From: Neoroseomonas alkaliterrae
GTDB lineage: Bacteria; Pseudomonadota; Alphaproteobacteria; Acetobacterales; Acetobacteraceae
Direction: 5' to 3'
Length of the DNA stretch: 64,000 bases
NCBI RefSeq assembly: GCF_014199195.1
Contig: NZ_JACIJE010000002.1
Span: 248,001 to 312,000, forward strand
The position numbers and the translations under genes were made by a program. Within the stretch, counting starts at the first letter, position 1, and every line of letters begins with the position of its first letter. The notes below the pieces were generated by a model. The model saw only the letters and a program-made list of their open reading frames with translations. It ran no database searches and was not told where the DNA came from. This document shows, one piece after another, positions 1-11,218 of the stretch.

Positions 1-455
1 TGGTGGCGCCGGCGCGGATCCGGGTGCGGCTGGGCGGGGCGACGGCGCGCGGCGTCGCGCTGCGCAGCGGGGCGGGCTTCGACCCCGCGCGCGAGGAACC
101 CTGGCGCGCGGACTGGGCGCTGGTCTCGCTGTCGGAGCCGATCGGGCGCGGCCGGGTGCTGCCCCTGCTCCGCGAGGCCCCCCCGGCCGGTGCGCCCCTG
201 ACCCTGCCTGCCTGGCGGCATGACCGGCCGGACGTGCTGCTGGCCGATCGCGGCTGCCGGGTGGTGATCGTCGGCACCTTCGGGCCGCAGGGCATTCTCG
301 TCGGGCACGACTGCGCGGGCACCACCGGATCGAGCGGCGCTCCGCTGCTGATGGCCGTGCCGGGCGGCCACGTCATCGCCGGGGTCCAGGTGAAGGCGGC
401 GATGGGGCGGCCGCTGGGCTTGGCCGTGCCGGCCTTCACGATCCCCGCGCCCTGA
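1..455 (+). CDS. Trypsin-like serine protease, C-terminal part (cut by window start)
   Basis: The open frame enters from the left edge, so the N-terminus and the expected catalytic His are missing. The visible part has DWALVSL, which fits the catalytic Asp segment, and GTTGSSGAPLL, which fits the Gly-x-Ser-Gly catalytic serine loop of S1-type and glutamyl-endopeptidase-like proteases. Two cysteines flank the loop (RGC and HDC) and could form a disulfide in an exported enzyme. A GTG lies at position 3, but using it would leave half a protease, so a partial gene is the better reading. It converges with the glycosyltransferase to its right. Substrate unknown. Confidence 0.8.
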   Translation, partial: VAPARIRVRLGGATARGVALRSGAGFDPAREEPWRADWALVSLSEPIGRGRVLPLLREAPPAGAPLTLPAWRHDRPDVLLADRGCRVVIVGTFGPQGILVGHDCAGTTGSSGAPLLMAVPGGHVIAGVQVKAAMGRPLGLAVPAFTIPAP

Positions 456-499
456 TCCTCGACGGCTGGGCGCCGGGCATGGCTGCCCCTGCGCGCCGG

Positions 500-1612
500 T
501 CAGCCTTCGAGAAGCGCGATGGTGCGCGCCACCACCTTGGCCTCGTCGAAGCGGTCCAGCGCCATCGCCCGCCCCGCCGCGCCCATCCGCGCGCGCAGCG
601 CGGGATCGGCCGCGAGCCGGCCCAGCGCCGCCGCCAGCGGCTCCACCGCCATCGGCGGCACGAGGAAGCCCGTCTCGCCGTCGCGGACCTGCTCGCGCGG
701 GCCGCGGATGTCGGTCGCGACCACCGGCAGCCCGGTCAGCATGGCCTCGATGACCGACATGGGCAGGCCCTCGAAATGCGAGGGCAGGCAGAAGACATCC
801 GCCGCGGCCAGGATGCGCGCGACATCGTGGCGGTAGCCGAGGCGCCGCAGCCGCGGCCCCAGCGCGGCGGCGGCGCGGGCGAAATGGGGCTCCAGATCCT
901 CGCCGTGGTCTGAGGCGAGGCGCTCCCCCACAACCCACAGCACGGCGTTGGGCGGCGCGGACTCCATCGCGCGCAGCAGTTCCGGGTGGCCCTTGTGGCG
1001 CACCAGGCGGGAGACGACGGCGATGACGCAGTCCTCCTCCCGCGCGCCCAGCTCCGCGCGGATCGCCGCGCGCGCCGCCGCGTCGGGGTGGAACAGCGCC
1101 GGGTCGCGCCCGTTCAGCACCGCGACGGGGCGCGGATGGATGCCGAGGCGGCGCGCATCCTCCGCCTCCTCCTCGCTGACGGTCAGGAACACGTCGGTCA
1201 TGCGGCCGCCGAGGCGCTCCATCTGCAGCGAGAGGCGGCGGCGCCACCACGGCCCCGGCTGGTTGAACAGGAAGCCGTGGCAGGTATAGGCGATGCGCGG
1301 CACGCCGGCGGCCTTGGCGGCGGCGCGCGCGAGCAGCCCGCTGATCGGCATGTGGGCATGCACGAGGTCGAACCTCTCCCGCCGCATGAAGGCAAGCAGC
1401 GCGCGGAAGGCGCGCGTCTGCGCCACCGGGTTCAGGCTGCGCGCGAGCGGCATGGCTTCGATGCGGAAGCCCTCGGCGCGCGCGATGTCGAGCAGCGGGC
1501 CCTCGGCGGAGGTCCCCACCACCTCGTGCCCGCGCGCGCGCAGGCCGCGCATCAGCGGCAGCAGGAAATGCCGCAGCGAGAAATCCACATTGGTCAGTTC
1601 CAGGATCTTCAT
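500..1612 (-). CDS. Glycosyltransferase family 4 protein
   Basis: This 370-residue protein has two Rossmann-like halves of the GT-B fold. The N-terminal half (about 1-180) carries HAHMPISG and CHGF segments typical of sugar-acceptor domains. The C-terminal half has the nucleotide-sugar signature EGLPMSVIEAMLTGLPVVAT at about 281-300, with the E-x7-E pair E281/E289. Related enzymes (CapM/WbpH-like) add sugars to surface polysaccharide or lipid carriers at the cytoplasmic face of the membrane. The frame stays open for about 118 codons further upstream, but that stretch is Arg/Pro-rich. The ATG of MKILELTNVD is the natural family start. Acceptor and sugar cannot be told. Confidence 0.88.
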   Translation of the reverse strand: MKILELTNVDFSLRHFLLPLMRGLRARGHEVVGTSAEGPLLDIARAEGFRIEAMPLARSLNPVAQTRAFRALLAFMRRERFDLVHAHMPISGLLARAAAKAAGVPRIAYTCHGFLFNQPGPWWRRRLSLQMERLGGRMTDVFLTVSEEEAEDARRLGIHPRPVAVLNGRDPALFHPDAAARAAIRAELGAREEDCVIAVVSRLVRHKGHPELLRAMESAPPNAVLWVVGERLASDHGEDLEPHFARAAAALGPRLRRLGYRHDVARILAAADVFCLPSHFEGLPMSVIEAMLTGLPVVATDIRGPREQVRDGETGFLVPPMAVEPLAAALGRLAADPALRARMGAAGRAMALDRFDEAKVVARTIALLEG

Positions 1613-1980
1613 CTGCCCTCGGGTGGCGGGCGCCGTCCGTCTCGTCTGCCGCCCCGCGGCCCGGCCGCGCCGGCATCCGGGGGCGCCCGGCGGGCGAGGG
1701 CGGCGGGCGGTGTAGCCGAGACCGGCGGCGGCGCGAAGGCCGGGGTGCGGCGGGAGCGCCACGGGCGCGCGGCCGCCCCGAAGCCACTGCGCGACGCCGG
1801 CTGACGCAAGGCCAGCCCGGTCGCCTCCCGTCAGCGGGGCAGCCGGGTGCCGACCGAGCGTCCCGCAGCCGGTCGCCGGGCGCGGGGGCCGCCGCGCGGC
1901 CGCCCATCCGGGCTGCTGCGCCCGGCAAGGCGCGGGCATGCGCGGCGAACCGGCCGGGCACGCCATCCCCGGCCGGCCGC
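1613..1980. other. Intergenic stretch of 368 bp, no gene recognised
   Basis: This very GC-rich interval separates the glycosyltransferase start from the L,D-transpeptidase stop. Frames crossing it give only Arg/Pro/Gly-rich translations without family motifs. It should contain the promoter of the minus-strand glycosyltransferase, but I see no convincing -35/-10 pair or strong terminator. Confidence 0.5.
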
Positions 1981-2481
1981 TCAGCCGCCGGACACCTCGA
2001 TCGCCGTCAGCCCCGCCGCCAGGAGGCGCCGCAGCTCGGGGCCGGGCAGGGCGATGCAGCCCTCGGTCGGGGGCAGCCCGGGCCGGGCAAGGTGCAGGAA
2101 GATCGCGCTGCCGCGGCCGGGGTGCACCGGCGCATCGTTCCAGCCCAGCACGCCGATCACGTCATAGATGGCGTCCTCGCGCCACAGCCGCTCGTGCCGG
2201 GCGGGGTGGGGCAGGCGCACCTGCCGGTTGTAGTCGGCATGCGCGGGGTCGTCGCACCAGCCATCCTCGGGCGCGATGGGCTCGGCGGGCAGGGCGGTGG
2301 CCGGGCGCGGGCCGCGGTCGGCGCGGAACAGCACCCGGCGCAGCGGCAGGAGGCCGGCCGGGGTGGCGCCATCGCCCTCCCGCTTGTCGGCGCGGATGCC
2401 GCCGGCGCCGAGGGCGCAGCGCAGCGTCTCGCCGCGGAAGCGCAGCAGGCCGTCGGGGGTGACAAGGGCGGTGCTGGTCAT
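1981..2481 (-). CDS. L,D-transpeptidase (YkuD-like) family protein
   Basis: The 166-residue protein is little more than a catalytic domain of the YkuD/ErfK family. The conserved active-site block is present: His130 in IFLHLARPG and Cys142 in PPTEGCIAL, matching the H-x(n)-[ST]-x-G-C pattern. Such enzymes make or edit 3-3 peptidoglycan cross-links or attach lipoproteins. No clear signal peptide is visible, as in many short stand-alone alphaproteobacterial members often annotated as L,D-transpeptidase catalytic domain proteins, so its location is uncertain. It lies downstream of ribA on the same strand, about 50 bp away, and could be co-transcribed with it. Confidence 0.82.
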   Translation of the reverse strand: MTSTALVTPDGLLRFRGETLRCALGAGGIRADKREGDGATPAGLLPLRRVLFRADRGPRPATALPAEPIAPEDGWCDDPAHADYNRQVRLPHPARHERLWREDAIYDVIGVLGWNDAPVHPGRGSAIFLHLARPGLPPTEGCIALPGPELRRLLAAGLTAIEVSGG

Positions 2482-2535
2482 GGCGCGGAACGGCCCGGCC
2501 CGGCGGCGGCGCCCGGACGCCGGCGGGCCGGTGCC

Positions 2536-3696
2536 CTACAGGATATGCCCGAAGCGCTCGGCCTTCGTGCGGAGGTAGCCGTCGTTCACGCCGTTCGGGT
2601 CGAAGGCATGGGCCTCGCGGCCCAGCACCTCGATCCCGCAGGCGGCGAGGCCGGCGATCTTGTCGGGGTTGTTGGTCAGCAGCCGCACGCGCTCGACGCC
2701 GACCGCCCGCAGCATGGTGGCGGCGACGAGGAAGTTCCTCTCGTCCGCGCCATAGCCGAGCGCGCGGTTGGCATCGAGGGTGTCGAGCCCGCCATCCTGC
2801 AGCGTGTAGGCCCGCAGCTTGTTCACGAGGCCGATGCCGCGGCCTTCCTGCGCCAGGTAGAGCAGAACGCCGCCCGCCGGATCCTGCGCCATGCGCGCGA
2901 TGGCCCCGCGGAGCTGCGGCCCGCAGTCGCAGCGCAGCGAGCCGAGCAGATCCCCGGTGAAGCATTCGGAATGGGCGCGCACCAGCGGCGCGCCGCCGGC
3001 CGCCGCCGTGGCCTCCGGCGCGCCGACCAGGATGGCGAGGTGCTCGATCCCGCCATCGGCGGCCCGGAAGGCGACGATGCGCGCCTCGGGGGCGTCCTCG
3101 AGCGGCACCCGCGCCTCCGCGACACGGGCGAGCGAGGTGGCGGCCGAGGCCGGGTAGGCCAGCACCTCGGCGGCGCCGACGCTCAGCAGCGCGAGCCGCG
3201 CGGCGGCCGCCTCGGTCGCCGGCGCGGCGACCAGGGCGGGCAGCAGCCGCCCGAGCTTGGCCAGCGCGAGGGCAGCCTGGGAAAGCGGCGGGGCGGAGAG
3301 GCGCTCGGGCGTCTCGGGCAGGAGCCGCCCGGCGGTCGGGTCGGCGAGGCTGCGCAGAGCCTCGGGCGCGAGCAGGGCGGGCGGCAGGCGCAGCGCGACG
3401 GCGCCCTCCTCCTCCGCCCCATGGGGGACGGGGCGGTGCAGCACCGCCGCCGCGCGCACGGGCGCGAGCAGCAGCACCGGCGGCGCCAGCCCCGCCGCCG
3501 CCAGTTCGGCGAGGCCACGCGCGCCCACCGTCTCGGCCGCCGCGACCACCAGCGCCCCGTCGGGGCCGCGCAGCAGGACCGGCGTGCCCCGGCGCAGGTC
3601 CGCAACCGCGCGGTGGACCTGGCGCAGCGCGAGCGCCCGCGGGTCGGGAACCAGGTCCGGCGTCTGCTCGGCGGCGAGGGTGCCTGGTGGCGTCAT
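2536..3696 (-). CDS. ribA: GTP cyclohydrolase II (riboflavin biosynthesis)
   Basis: RibA opens GTP to 2,5-diamino-6-ribosylamino-pyrimidinone phosphate, the first step of riboflavin synthesis. The C-terminal half carries the family signature: the zinc ligands in HSECFTGDLLGSLRCDCG (Cys245, Cys256, Cys258), then YLAQEGRGIGLVNKLRAY and NFLVAATMLRAVGV. An extra N-terminal domain of about 200 residues precedes it. It sits where fused proteins carry the RibB (DHBP synthase) domain, but I cannot see a RibB active site, so only the cyclohydrolase activity is supported. The frame opens at 3819. I chose the ATG at 3696 because GGAA lies 9 nt upstream; an ATG at 3711 is possible. Confidence 0.9.
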   Translation of the reverse strand: MTPPGTLAAEQTPDLVPDPRALALRQVHRAVADLRRGTPVLLRGPDGALVVAAAETVGARGLAELAAAGLAPPVLLLAPVRAAAVLHRPVPHGAEEEGAVALRLPPALLAPEALRSLADPTAGRLLPETPERLSAPPLSQAALALAKLGRLLPALVAAPATEAAAARLALLSVGAAEVLAYPASAATSLARVAEARVPLEDAPEARIVAFRAADGGIEHLAILVGAPEATAAAGGAPLVRAHSECFTGDLLGSLRCDCGPQLRGAIARMAQDPAGGVLLYLAQEGRGIGLVNKLRAYTLQDGGLDTLDANRALGYGADERNFLVAATMLRAVGVERVRLLTNNPDKIAGLAACGIEVLGREAHAFDPNGVNDGYLRTKAERFGHIL

Positions 3697-3949
3697 CGTA
3701 TGGCGTTCCATAGCGTTCGGGTCATGGCGCGCCCCGAATGTGGCGTGCCGAGGGCAGAGGCTTGATCCGGGATGTGGTACGTATCGCGGGCGCGTCCAGA
3801 TGAGTGAATCCGCAATCACAGATGCGCGAGCAGGTGTGGTAGTTCACGAGGCCGCTGGCACTCGCCGGCCGGTCGCGCCATACCTGGGCCGGGGGCTTGA
3901 GCGGCCGCTGGCTGTCATGAGCCGCGCCGCGCAGCAGGGGTTGAAGGGA
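3697..3949. promoter_or_regulatory. Divergent promoter region between ribA and the response regulator
   Basis: About 250 bp separate the divergent starts of ribA and the OmpR-type regulator. The middle (about 3760-3850) is less GC-rich than its surroundings, as expected for promoters of both genes. I could not place a convincing -35/-10 pair or an RFN (FMN) riboswitch. The frame on the plus strand is open through much of it, so a longer regulator (ATG at 3917 or 3800) cannot be excluded. Confidence 0.4.
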
Positions 3950-4663
3950 ATGCCGGGGCCGCGCCCTGTCTTGATCATCGAGGATGATGCCGCGCTGGCG
4001 CAGACGCTGGCGGAACAACTCGCGCTCGAAGGGGAGTTCGAGCCGGTGACGGTCGGGCTGCTGGCCGATGCCGATGCGCGCCTGTCCGCCCCCGATGCCC
4101 GCTTCGACCTGGTGGTGCTCGACCTCTCCCTGCCCGATGGCGATGGCCGCGAGTTCTGCGCCCGCATCCGCCGCCGCGGCTTCCGCATGCCGGTGATGAT
4201 GCTGACCGGCGCGGATGGCGAGGCCGATGTCGTCGCCGGCCTCGATTCCGGTGCGAACGACTACATCGCCAAGCCCTTCCGCATGAACGAGCTGCTCGCA
4301 CGGATGCGCGCGCAGCTGCGCGTCTATGACAGCAGCGAGGACGCGGTCTTCCAGGTCGGGCCCTATCTGTTCCGCCCCTCGGCCAAGCAGCTCCAGGACA
4401 CCGCGCGCGGCAAGCGCCTGCGCCTGACCGAGAAGGAGGCGGCGATCCTGAAATTCCTCTACCGCGCCGGCGGGCGGCCGGTGCCGCGGCAGATCCTGCT
4501 CAACGAGGTGTGGGGCTACAACGCCAACGTGACCACCCACACGCTCGAGACGCATATCTACCGCCTGCGCCAGAAGATCGAGCCCGACCCGACCGATGCG
4601 CGGATTCTGGTCACGGAATCCGGCGGCTACCGGCTCGAGCTCGACGCGCCGCCGCAGGAATGA
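3950..4663 (+). CDS. OmpR/PhoB-type response regulator
   Basis: This 237-residue regulator has a receiver domain with acidic pocket E11-D12-D13, phospho-acceptor D58 (LVVLDLSLPD), T86 and K108 (YIAKPF). A C-terminal winged helix follows (about 140-230), with RLTEKEAAILKFLYRAGG and the recognition region THTLETHIYRLRQKIE. It should bind DNA when phosphorylated by a histidine kinase. No kinase gene lies nearby, so it is an orphan in this window. AGGGG upstream of the ATG at 3950 supports that start; an in-frame ATG at 3917 would add 11 residues. Its stop overlaps the next gene by ATGA, so the two are probably co-translated. Confidence 0.9.
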   Translation: MPGPRPVLIIEDDAALAQTLAEQLALEGEFEPVTVGLLADADARLSAPDARFDLVVLDLSLPDGDGREFCARIRRRGFRMPVMMLTGADGEADVVAGLDSGANDYIAKPFRMNELLARMRAQLRVYDSSEDAVFQVGPYLFRPSAKQLQDTARGKRLRLTEKEAAILKFLYRAGGRPVPRQILLNEVWGYNANVTTHTLETHIYRLRQKIEPDPTDARILVTESGGYRLELDAPPQE

Positions 4664-5046
4664 CGCGCCTCGTCTCCTATGCCGAGGCGCCGCCCGAGGT
4701 CCGGGCGGTGTTCGACGACATCATGGCCACGCGCGGCGTGCCGGACGTGAACAACTTCTGGAAGGCGCTGGCGGTCCATCCGCCGACCCTCGCGCGCACC
4801 TGGGAAAGCCTGAAGGCGGTCATGGCGCCGGGCGCGCTCGACCCGCTGACCAAGGAGATGCTGTATCTCGCCGCCTCGGCCGCGGCGGGCTGCACCTACT
4901 GCGTCGCTTCCCACACGGCGGCGGCGAAGGCGAAGGGCATGACCGAGGCGATGCATGGCGAGCTGCTCGCGGTGATCGGCATGGCGGCCGAGACCAACCG
5001 CCTCGCCGAGGCGCTGCGCGTGCCAGTGGACGAGGCCTTCGGCTGA
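4660..5046 (+). CDS. Carboxymuconolactone decarboxylase/AhpD-family protein
   Basis: The 128-residue all-helical protein has the AhpD-type redox motif AGCTYCVASH (Cys78-x2-Cys81 with His85). In the family this motif serves in peroxide reduction or alkylhydroperoxidase-like chemistry, and true decarboxylases lack the CxxC. It starts in the ATGA overlap with the response regulator stop, implying translational coupling. A link between the regulator and thiol/peroxide stress is therefore possible but unproven. The substrate is unknown. It converges with the DUF2235 gene across a 78-bp palindromic repeat. Confidence 0.85.
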   Translation: MTRLVSYAEAPPEVRAVFDDIMATRGVPDVNNFWKALAVHPPTLARTWESLKAVMAPGALDPLTKEMLYLAASAAAGCTYCVASHTAAAKAKGMTEAMHGELLAVIGMAAETNRLAEALRVPVDEAFG

Positions 5047-5127
5047 GGCGCGCCGCCCGCTGGCGGAGCCCTCTGACAACAGTGGACCAAGGGGTTGACC
5101 TTTCGCCCGCCGGCGTGGCGCGCGGGT

Positions 5128-5205
5128 CTGGCGGGGCGGTCGCGGGCGGAACCGGATCCTGATGCCCTGCGGATAAAGGTTCGACCGTGGTCCGCAGGGC
5201 ATCAG
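5128..5205. repeat. 78-bp intergenic palindromic repeat, copy 1
   Basis: A conserved GC-rich left flank, with the block GGCGGAACC near its right end, is followed by a perfect 15-bp inverted repeat: CTGATGCCCTGCGGA at 5159-5173 and its complement at 5191-5205, with a 17-nt loop. A second 78-bp copy lies at 10436-10513. It sits between convergent genes, and its right arm contains the TGA stop of the DUF2235 gene (5202-5204). It can fold in transcripts from either side, so a bidirectional terminator or REP-like mRNA 3-prime element is likely. Confidence 0.8.
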
Positions 5206-6314
5206 CCGTAATGCGGCACCAAGTTCTTCGGGCGATAGGTCATGGTCTCGGCCTCGGGCTCGTCGCGCAGGCGCAGCGTGACGCTCCGGCCGTAGCGGGC
5301 CTGCACGCTCGGGTGGATCGTCTCGTTGATCGGCACGAGCAGCCGGCCCGCCTCGTCGCGCGGGCGCGCCAGCCGCTCGAAGACGCCCACGCGCGGCGCC
5401 TTGCCCGCGACCACGCGGATGGTGGGCGTCAGCCGGTCCTTGCGCGACCAGCCGAGGCGGGATTCGTGCTGCGGCGCGAGCGGATCGAGCGCGCCGGCTG
5501 CGGGCAGCATCGCCTCGTCCAGTGCGAGGCCGGCCTGCGCGGCCTCGTCGGCCATCCAGCGCAGCGGGATGTCGGCGAGGCTGCGCTCGGCATAGCCGCC
5601 GCCGACATCGGAATGCGCGCCCGCGAACCAGGTCTGCGCGATGCTGCAGCCGTCGGGCGCCTCGCCCGTCCAGAGCGTCGGCTCGAACTCGTCGCGATGC
5701 TCGTCGATCGCGAGCGCATGCCGGCCCACCTCGACGATGCGCGAGGGTGTGGTGTCGTGGAAGCGGTACTTCGGCGCCGTCAGGGCGCTGAGCACCGTGC
5801 CCGGCACGCCGAGCGCGCCGACCGTGTCCCAGACGCCAAGGAAGGCAACCTTCACATCGTGCGAGCGTGTGCCCGGATGCGCGTCCAGAAAGGCCTCGCG
5901 GTTGCGGACCGGGGCGGTGCGGTAGAAGCGCCAGGCGGCGGCGACCTCGCCGAGGCTCTGGCGGTAGAGCAGCCCGCAGGCGCCGAGGAAGCCCGACAGG
6001 CTGCGCGCCGTGAAGGCCCCGCGCGAGAAGCCGAAGAGGAAGATGCGGTCGCCCGGCACGTAGTTCTGCGCCAGGAACATGTAGCCCGAGCGGATGTTGT
6101 CATCCACGCCGTCCCCGGTCGCGCCGTCGAGCATGCGCTGGAGGTCGCTGCCGGTGGTGCCGACGCCGCGCATGTAGAGGGTGAGCTGCGCCACGCCGCC
6201 CGCGCCGCTGTTCGCGCGCACGGCGCGCGCGAGGCGGAAGACGTTGGTCTCACCCTTGCCGCTGTCGGCGCTGTTCCAGGTGCCGTCGAAGCAGAGGACG
6301 AGATGCTTGGCCAT
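5202..6314 (-). CDS. DUF2235 domain protein (Tle1-like alpha/beta hydrolase)
   Basis: The 370-residue protein opens with HLVLCFDGTWN (FDGTW at 9-13), the DUF2235 hallmark. It has a nucleophile elbow GFSRGAFTAR (Ser97), GVWDTVGALG, and WFAGAHSDVGGGY late in the domain. These are the residues of Tle1-type phospholipases, some of which are type VI secretion effectors. No T6SS, VgrG, PAAR or immunity gene is nearby and there is no signal peptide, so a cytoplasmic lipase or esterase is as likely as an effector. Its last codons run into a 78-bp palindromic repeat. Confidence 0.85.
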   Translation of the reverse strand: MAKHLVLCFDGTWNSADSGKGETNVFRLARAVRANSGAGGVAQLTLYMRGVGTTGSDLQRMLDGATGDGVDDNIRSGYMFLAQNYVPGDRIFLFGFSRGAFTARSLSGFLGACGLLYRQSLGEVAAAWRFYRTAPVRNREAFLDAHPGTRSHDVKVAFLGVWDTVGALGVPGTVLSALTAPKYRFHDTTPSRIVEVGRHALAIDEHRDEFEPTLWTGEAPDGCSIAQTWFAGAHSDVGGGYAERSLADIPLRWMADEAAQAGLALDEAMLPAAGALDPLAPQHESRLGWSRKDRLTPTIRVVAGKAPRVGVFERLARPRDEAGRLLVPINETIHPSVQARYGRSVTLRLRDEPEAETMTYRPKNLVPHYG

Positions 6315-6379
6315 GGCCTATCCTCCCGGGCGACGTGATCCAGGCTAGCCGGGCGCCAGGCCGGGCGGCGTGAGCCTCG

Positions 6380-7117
6380 TCACGGTGCCTGGCCCGATGC
6401 CCTCCACGGCCATCCCTGGCCGGCCTCGAAGCGCCGGCGGATCCAGGGGCTGAGCGCGATCAGCACGATCCCGATCGAGAACAGGCACCAGATCGCCGGA
6501 GCCTCCTGCGGGCTTGCGGTCAATCGCCAGGCGAGGATCGGGCCGACCAGCGCGTGGAACAGGACGAAGCGCGAGGCGCCATAGGCCAGCGGCAGGAGAA
6601 AGACCGTCATCACATAGGTGGGGAATCCCGAGCCGAGCCGGGACGGAAGGCCGATCGCCGCCAGGAGGTCGTTGCCCGGAATGGCCCAGCCGATGTGCCA
6701 TTCCCCCGAGACGGTGCACAGCGGCGAGCCGCATAGCGCCGCGCCCGTGCTGCAAGGCCCGGCCCACTCGAAGGGCCAGAGCTGCAGCAGCATCACCGCC
6801 GCCGAGACGCCGCAGCAGAGGAAGACCGCACCCCGCATCCGCGCCCGCACGCCCTGCGGCGCGAGTTCCATGGCGAAGGCATTCACGAAGAAGGGCTGGA
6901 AGACGATGTGCAGATACGACAGCAGGGCGATCGTCTGGTTCAGCGGATCGGTGCAGCGGTCCACCACCAGATAGCCGACGACCTGCAGGATCTCCATCAG
7001 CGTGAACCACGCCAGGGTGGCCGGTATCGCCGGTGGCTCGCGCCGCCGCATGGTGATGGCGGTCGCCGCCGCGCCGATGCCGGCCATGGCGACCGTCGCC
7101 CCCAGGGAGAAACACAT
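6380..7117 (-). CDS. Multi-pass membrane protein with MCFS N-terminus, unknown function
   Basis: This 245-residue protein starts MCFSLGATVA and has about seven hydrophobic segments, the first at about 2-20 and the last near 210-228 (IWCLFSIGIVLIALSPWI). The short Met-Cys-Phe-Ser start and even spacing of helices match a family of uncharacterised bacterial membrane proteins (DUF6629/DUF5765-like). I name these from memory with low certainty. No catalytic motif is evident. It lies downstream of amtB on the same strand, beyond a pair of hairpins, so it may be transcribed separately. Confidence 0.65.
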   Translation of the reverse strand: MCFSLGATVAMAGIGAAATAITMRRREPPAIPATLAWFTLMEILQVVGYLVVDRCTDPLNQTIALLSYLHIVFQPFFVNAFAMELAPQGVRARMRGAVFLCCGVSAAVMLLQLWPFEWAGPCSTGAALCGSPLCTVSGEWHIGWAIPGNDLLAAIGLPSRLGSGFPTYVMTVFLLPLAYGASRFVLFHALVGPILAWRLTASPQEAPAIWCLFSIGIVLIALSPWIRRRFEAGQGWPWRASGQAP

Positions 7118-7184
7118 CAGCCCGCCCGCCCCTGCCCGATCGGGGAGGGCGTGTGACGGGCCGGCGCCCGGGATGGCCAGGGCG

Positions 7185-7227
7185 GTCCCGCGAAGCGGGA
7201 CGGGCGCGGAGGTTGCCCTCCGCGCCC
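7185..7227 (-). terminator. Tandem hairpins downstream of amtB
   Basis: Two adjacent perfect inverted repeats follow the amtB stop: GTCCCGC-gaa-GCGGGAC (7185-7201) and an 11-bp stem with a TTGC loop (7202-7227). Neither is followed by a long T-run, so termination may need Rho, or the hairpins may stabilise the mRNA end. Confidence 0.45.
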
Positions 7228-7258
7228 GCCCGGTGCGGCCTTGCCTGGCCGCCTCGCG

Positions 7259-8599
<1,341 letters not shown>

Positions 8600-8633
8600 T
8601 GTCCTCTGTTCCTTTCCGTGCATGCGGCCGCTC

Positions 8634-10415
<1,782 letters not shown>

Positions 10416-10435
10416 CCTGCCTCATGCCAGCGGGG

Positions 10436-10513
10436 CTGGTGGGGCGGCCGCGCGCGGAACCAAGACCTGATGCCCTGCGGGCAAGGGGCGATCCCTTGTC
10501 CGCAGAGTATCAG
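10436..10513. repeat. 78-bp intergenic palindromic repeat, copy 2
   Basis: It has the same length and layout as the copy at 5128-5205: a similar GC-rich flank containing GCGGAACC, then CTGATGCCCTGCGG leading a 21-bp stem (10467-10487 with 10493-10513, three mismatches, 5-nt loop). It again separates convergent genes, and again the right arm contains the stop codon of the minus-strand gene (lolA, 10510-10512). The loop half differs from copy 1 while the outer stem is kept, which points to selection on the fold. Confidence 0.8.
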
Positions 10514-11175
10514 TTCCCCGGCCCCTGCGGCGCCCCGAAGCCGCCCGGTTCGAAGAAGCGCGGGTCGTTGAACTGGAACAGGCCGGCCGGCAGGCGCAGC
10601 CCCGTCTCGATGCGCGAGAGCGTCACCCGCGTCTCGCGCCCCTGCGGGTCGGTCACCGCCCATTGGCGCAGGGCCAGCGGCTCGGGCTGGAAGACCAGGG
10701 TGAGCCGGCCCTCGCCGGGCTCGGCGGTGCGGAACATCGTCACGCGCAGGAAGCCACCGGAACGGTCCACGCCGGTCACGGTGACGTCGCCGCTCAGCCG
10801 CACCTCCCGCCGCAGCAGGATGCCGAGCGGCGTCTGGCTGACCAGCAGCGTCGTGGGCGCGCGCAGCTCGCGGTCGTACATCAGGAACTGGCCGGCATCG
10901 GCCACCAGCAGCAGCGGCTCGGGCGGGTCGTATTCGAAGCGCATGCGCCCGGGGCGCGAGATCCAGGCCGTCCCCTCGGCCGAGGCGCCGTTGTGCGCGA
11001 TCTGCAGGAAGCGCGCCCGCAGCGTCGTCATGGCGTTCAGATAGGCCTCGATCCGCGCGATGTCGGCGCGGTCGCGCTCGTTCAGCGCTGCGGGCGGCGG
11101 GGCCGGGGCACGGGTCTGGGCCGCGGCCGGGGTGGCGAGGGCCAGCGGGGCGGCGAGCAGGGAACGGCGTCTCAT
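10510..11175 (-). CDS. lolA: Outer membrane lipoprotein carrier protein LolA
   Basis: The 221-residue protein has a signal peptide (MRRRSLLAAPLALATPAAAQ). It then has the LolA core: helix DIARIEAYLNAMTTLRARFLQIAHNG and strands GTAWISRPGRMRFEYDPPEPLLLVADAGQFLMYDREL. LolA carries lipoproteins across the periplasm from LolCDE to the outer membrane. The arginine in the conserved PGRMRFEY strand is present. It is followed upstream by another secreted protein gene and ftsK on the same strand, an order often seen in alphaproteobacteria. The start chosen gives a clean signal peptide. Confidence 0.9.
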   Translation of the reverse strand: MRRRSLLAAPLALATPAAAQTRAPAPPPAALNERDRADIARIEAYLNAMTTLRARFLQIAHNGASAEGTAWISRPGRMRFEYDPPEPLLLVADAGQFLMYDRELRAPTTLLVSQTPLGILLRREVRLSGDVTVTGVDRSGGFLRVTMFRTAEPGEGRLTLVFQPEPLALRQWAVTDPQGRETRVTLSRIETGLRLPAGLFQFNDPRFFEPGGFGAPQGPGN

Positions 11176-11218
11176 CGCCCGCAGATGTGGCGCGCCCGCG
11201 GCGCGCTTGGAAGCCCCG

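Noticed and set aside
3697-3949. FMN riboswitch upstream of ribA
   Set aside because: The conserved RFN core sequences are not visible in the interval.
5202-6314. DUF2235 protein as a type VI effector
   Set aside because: No T6SS, PAAR, VgrG or immunity gene is seen near it.
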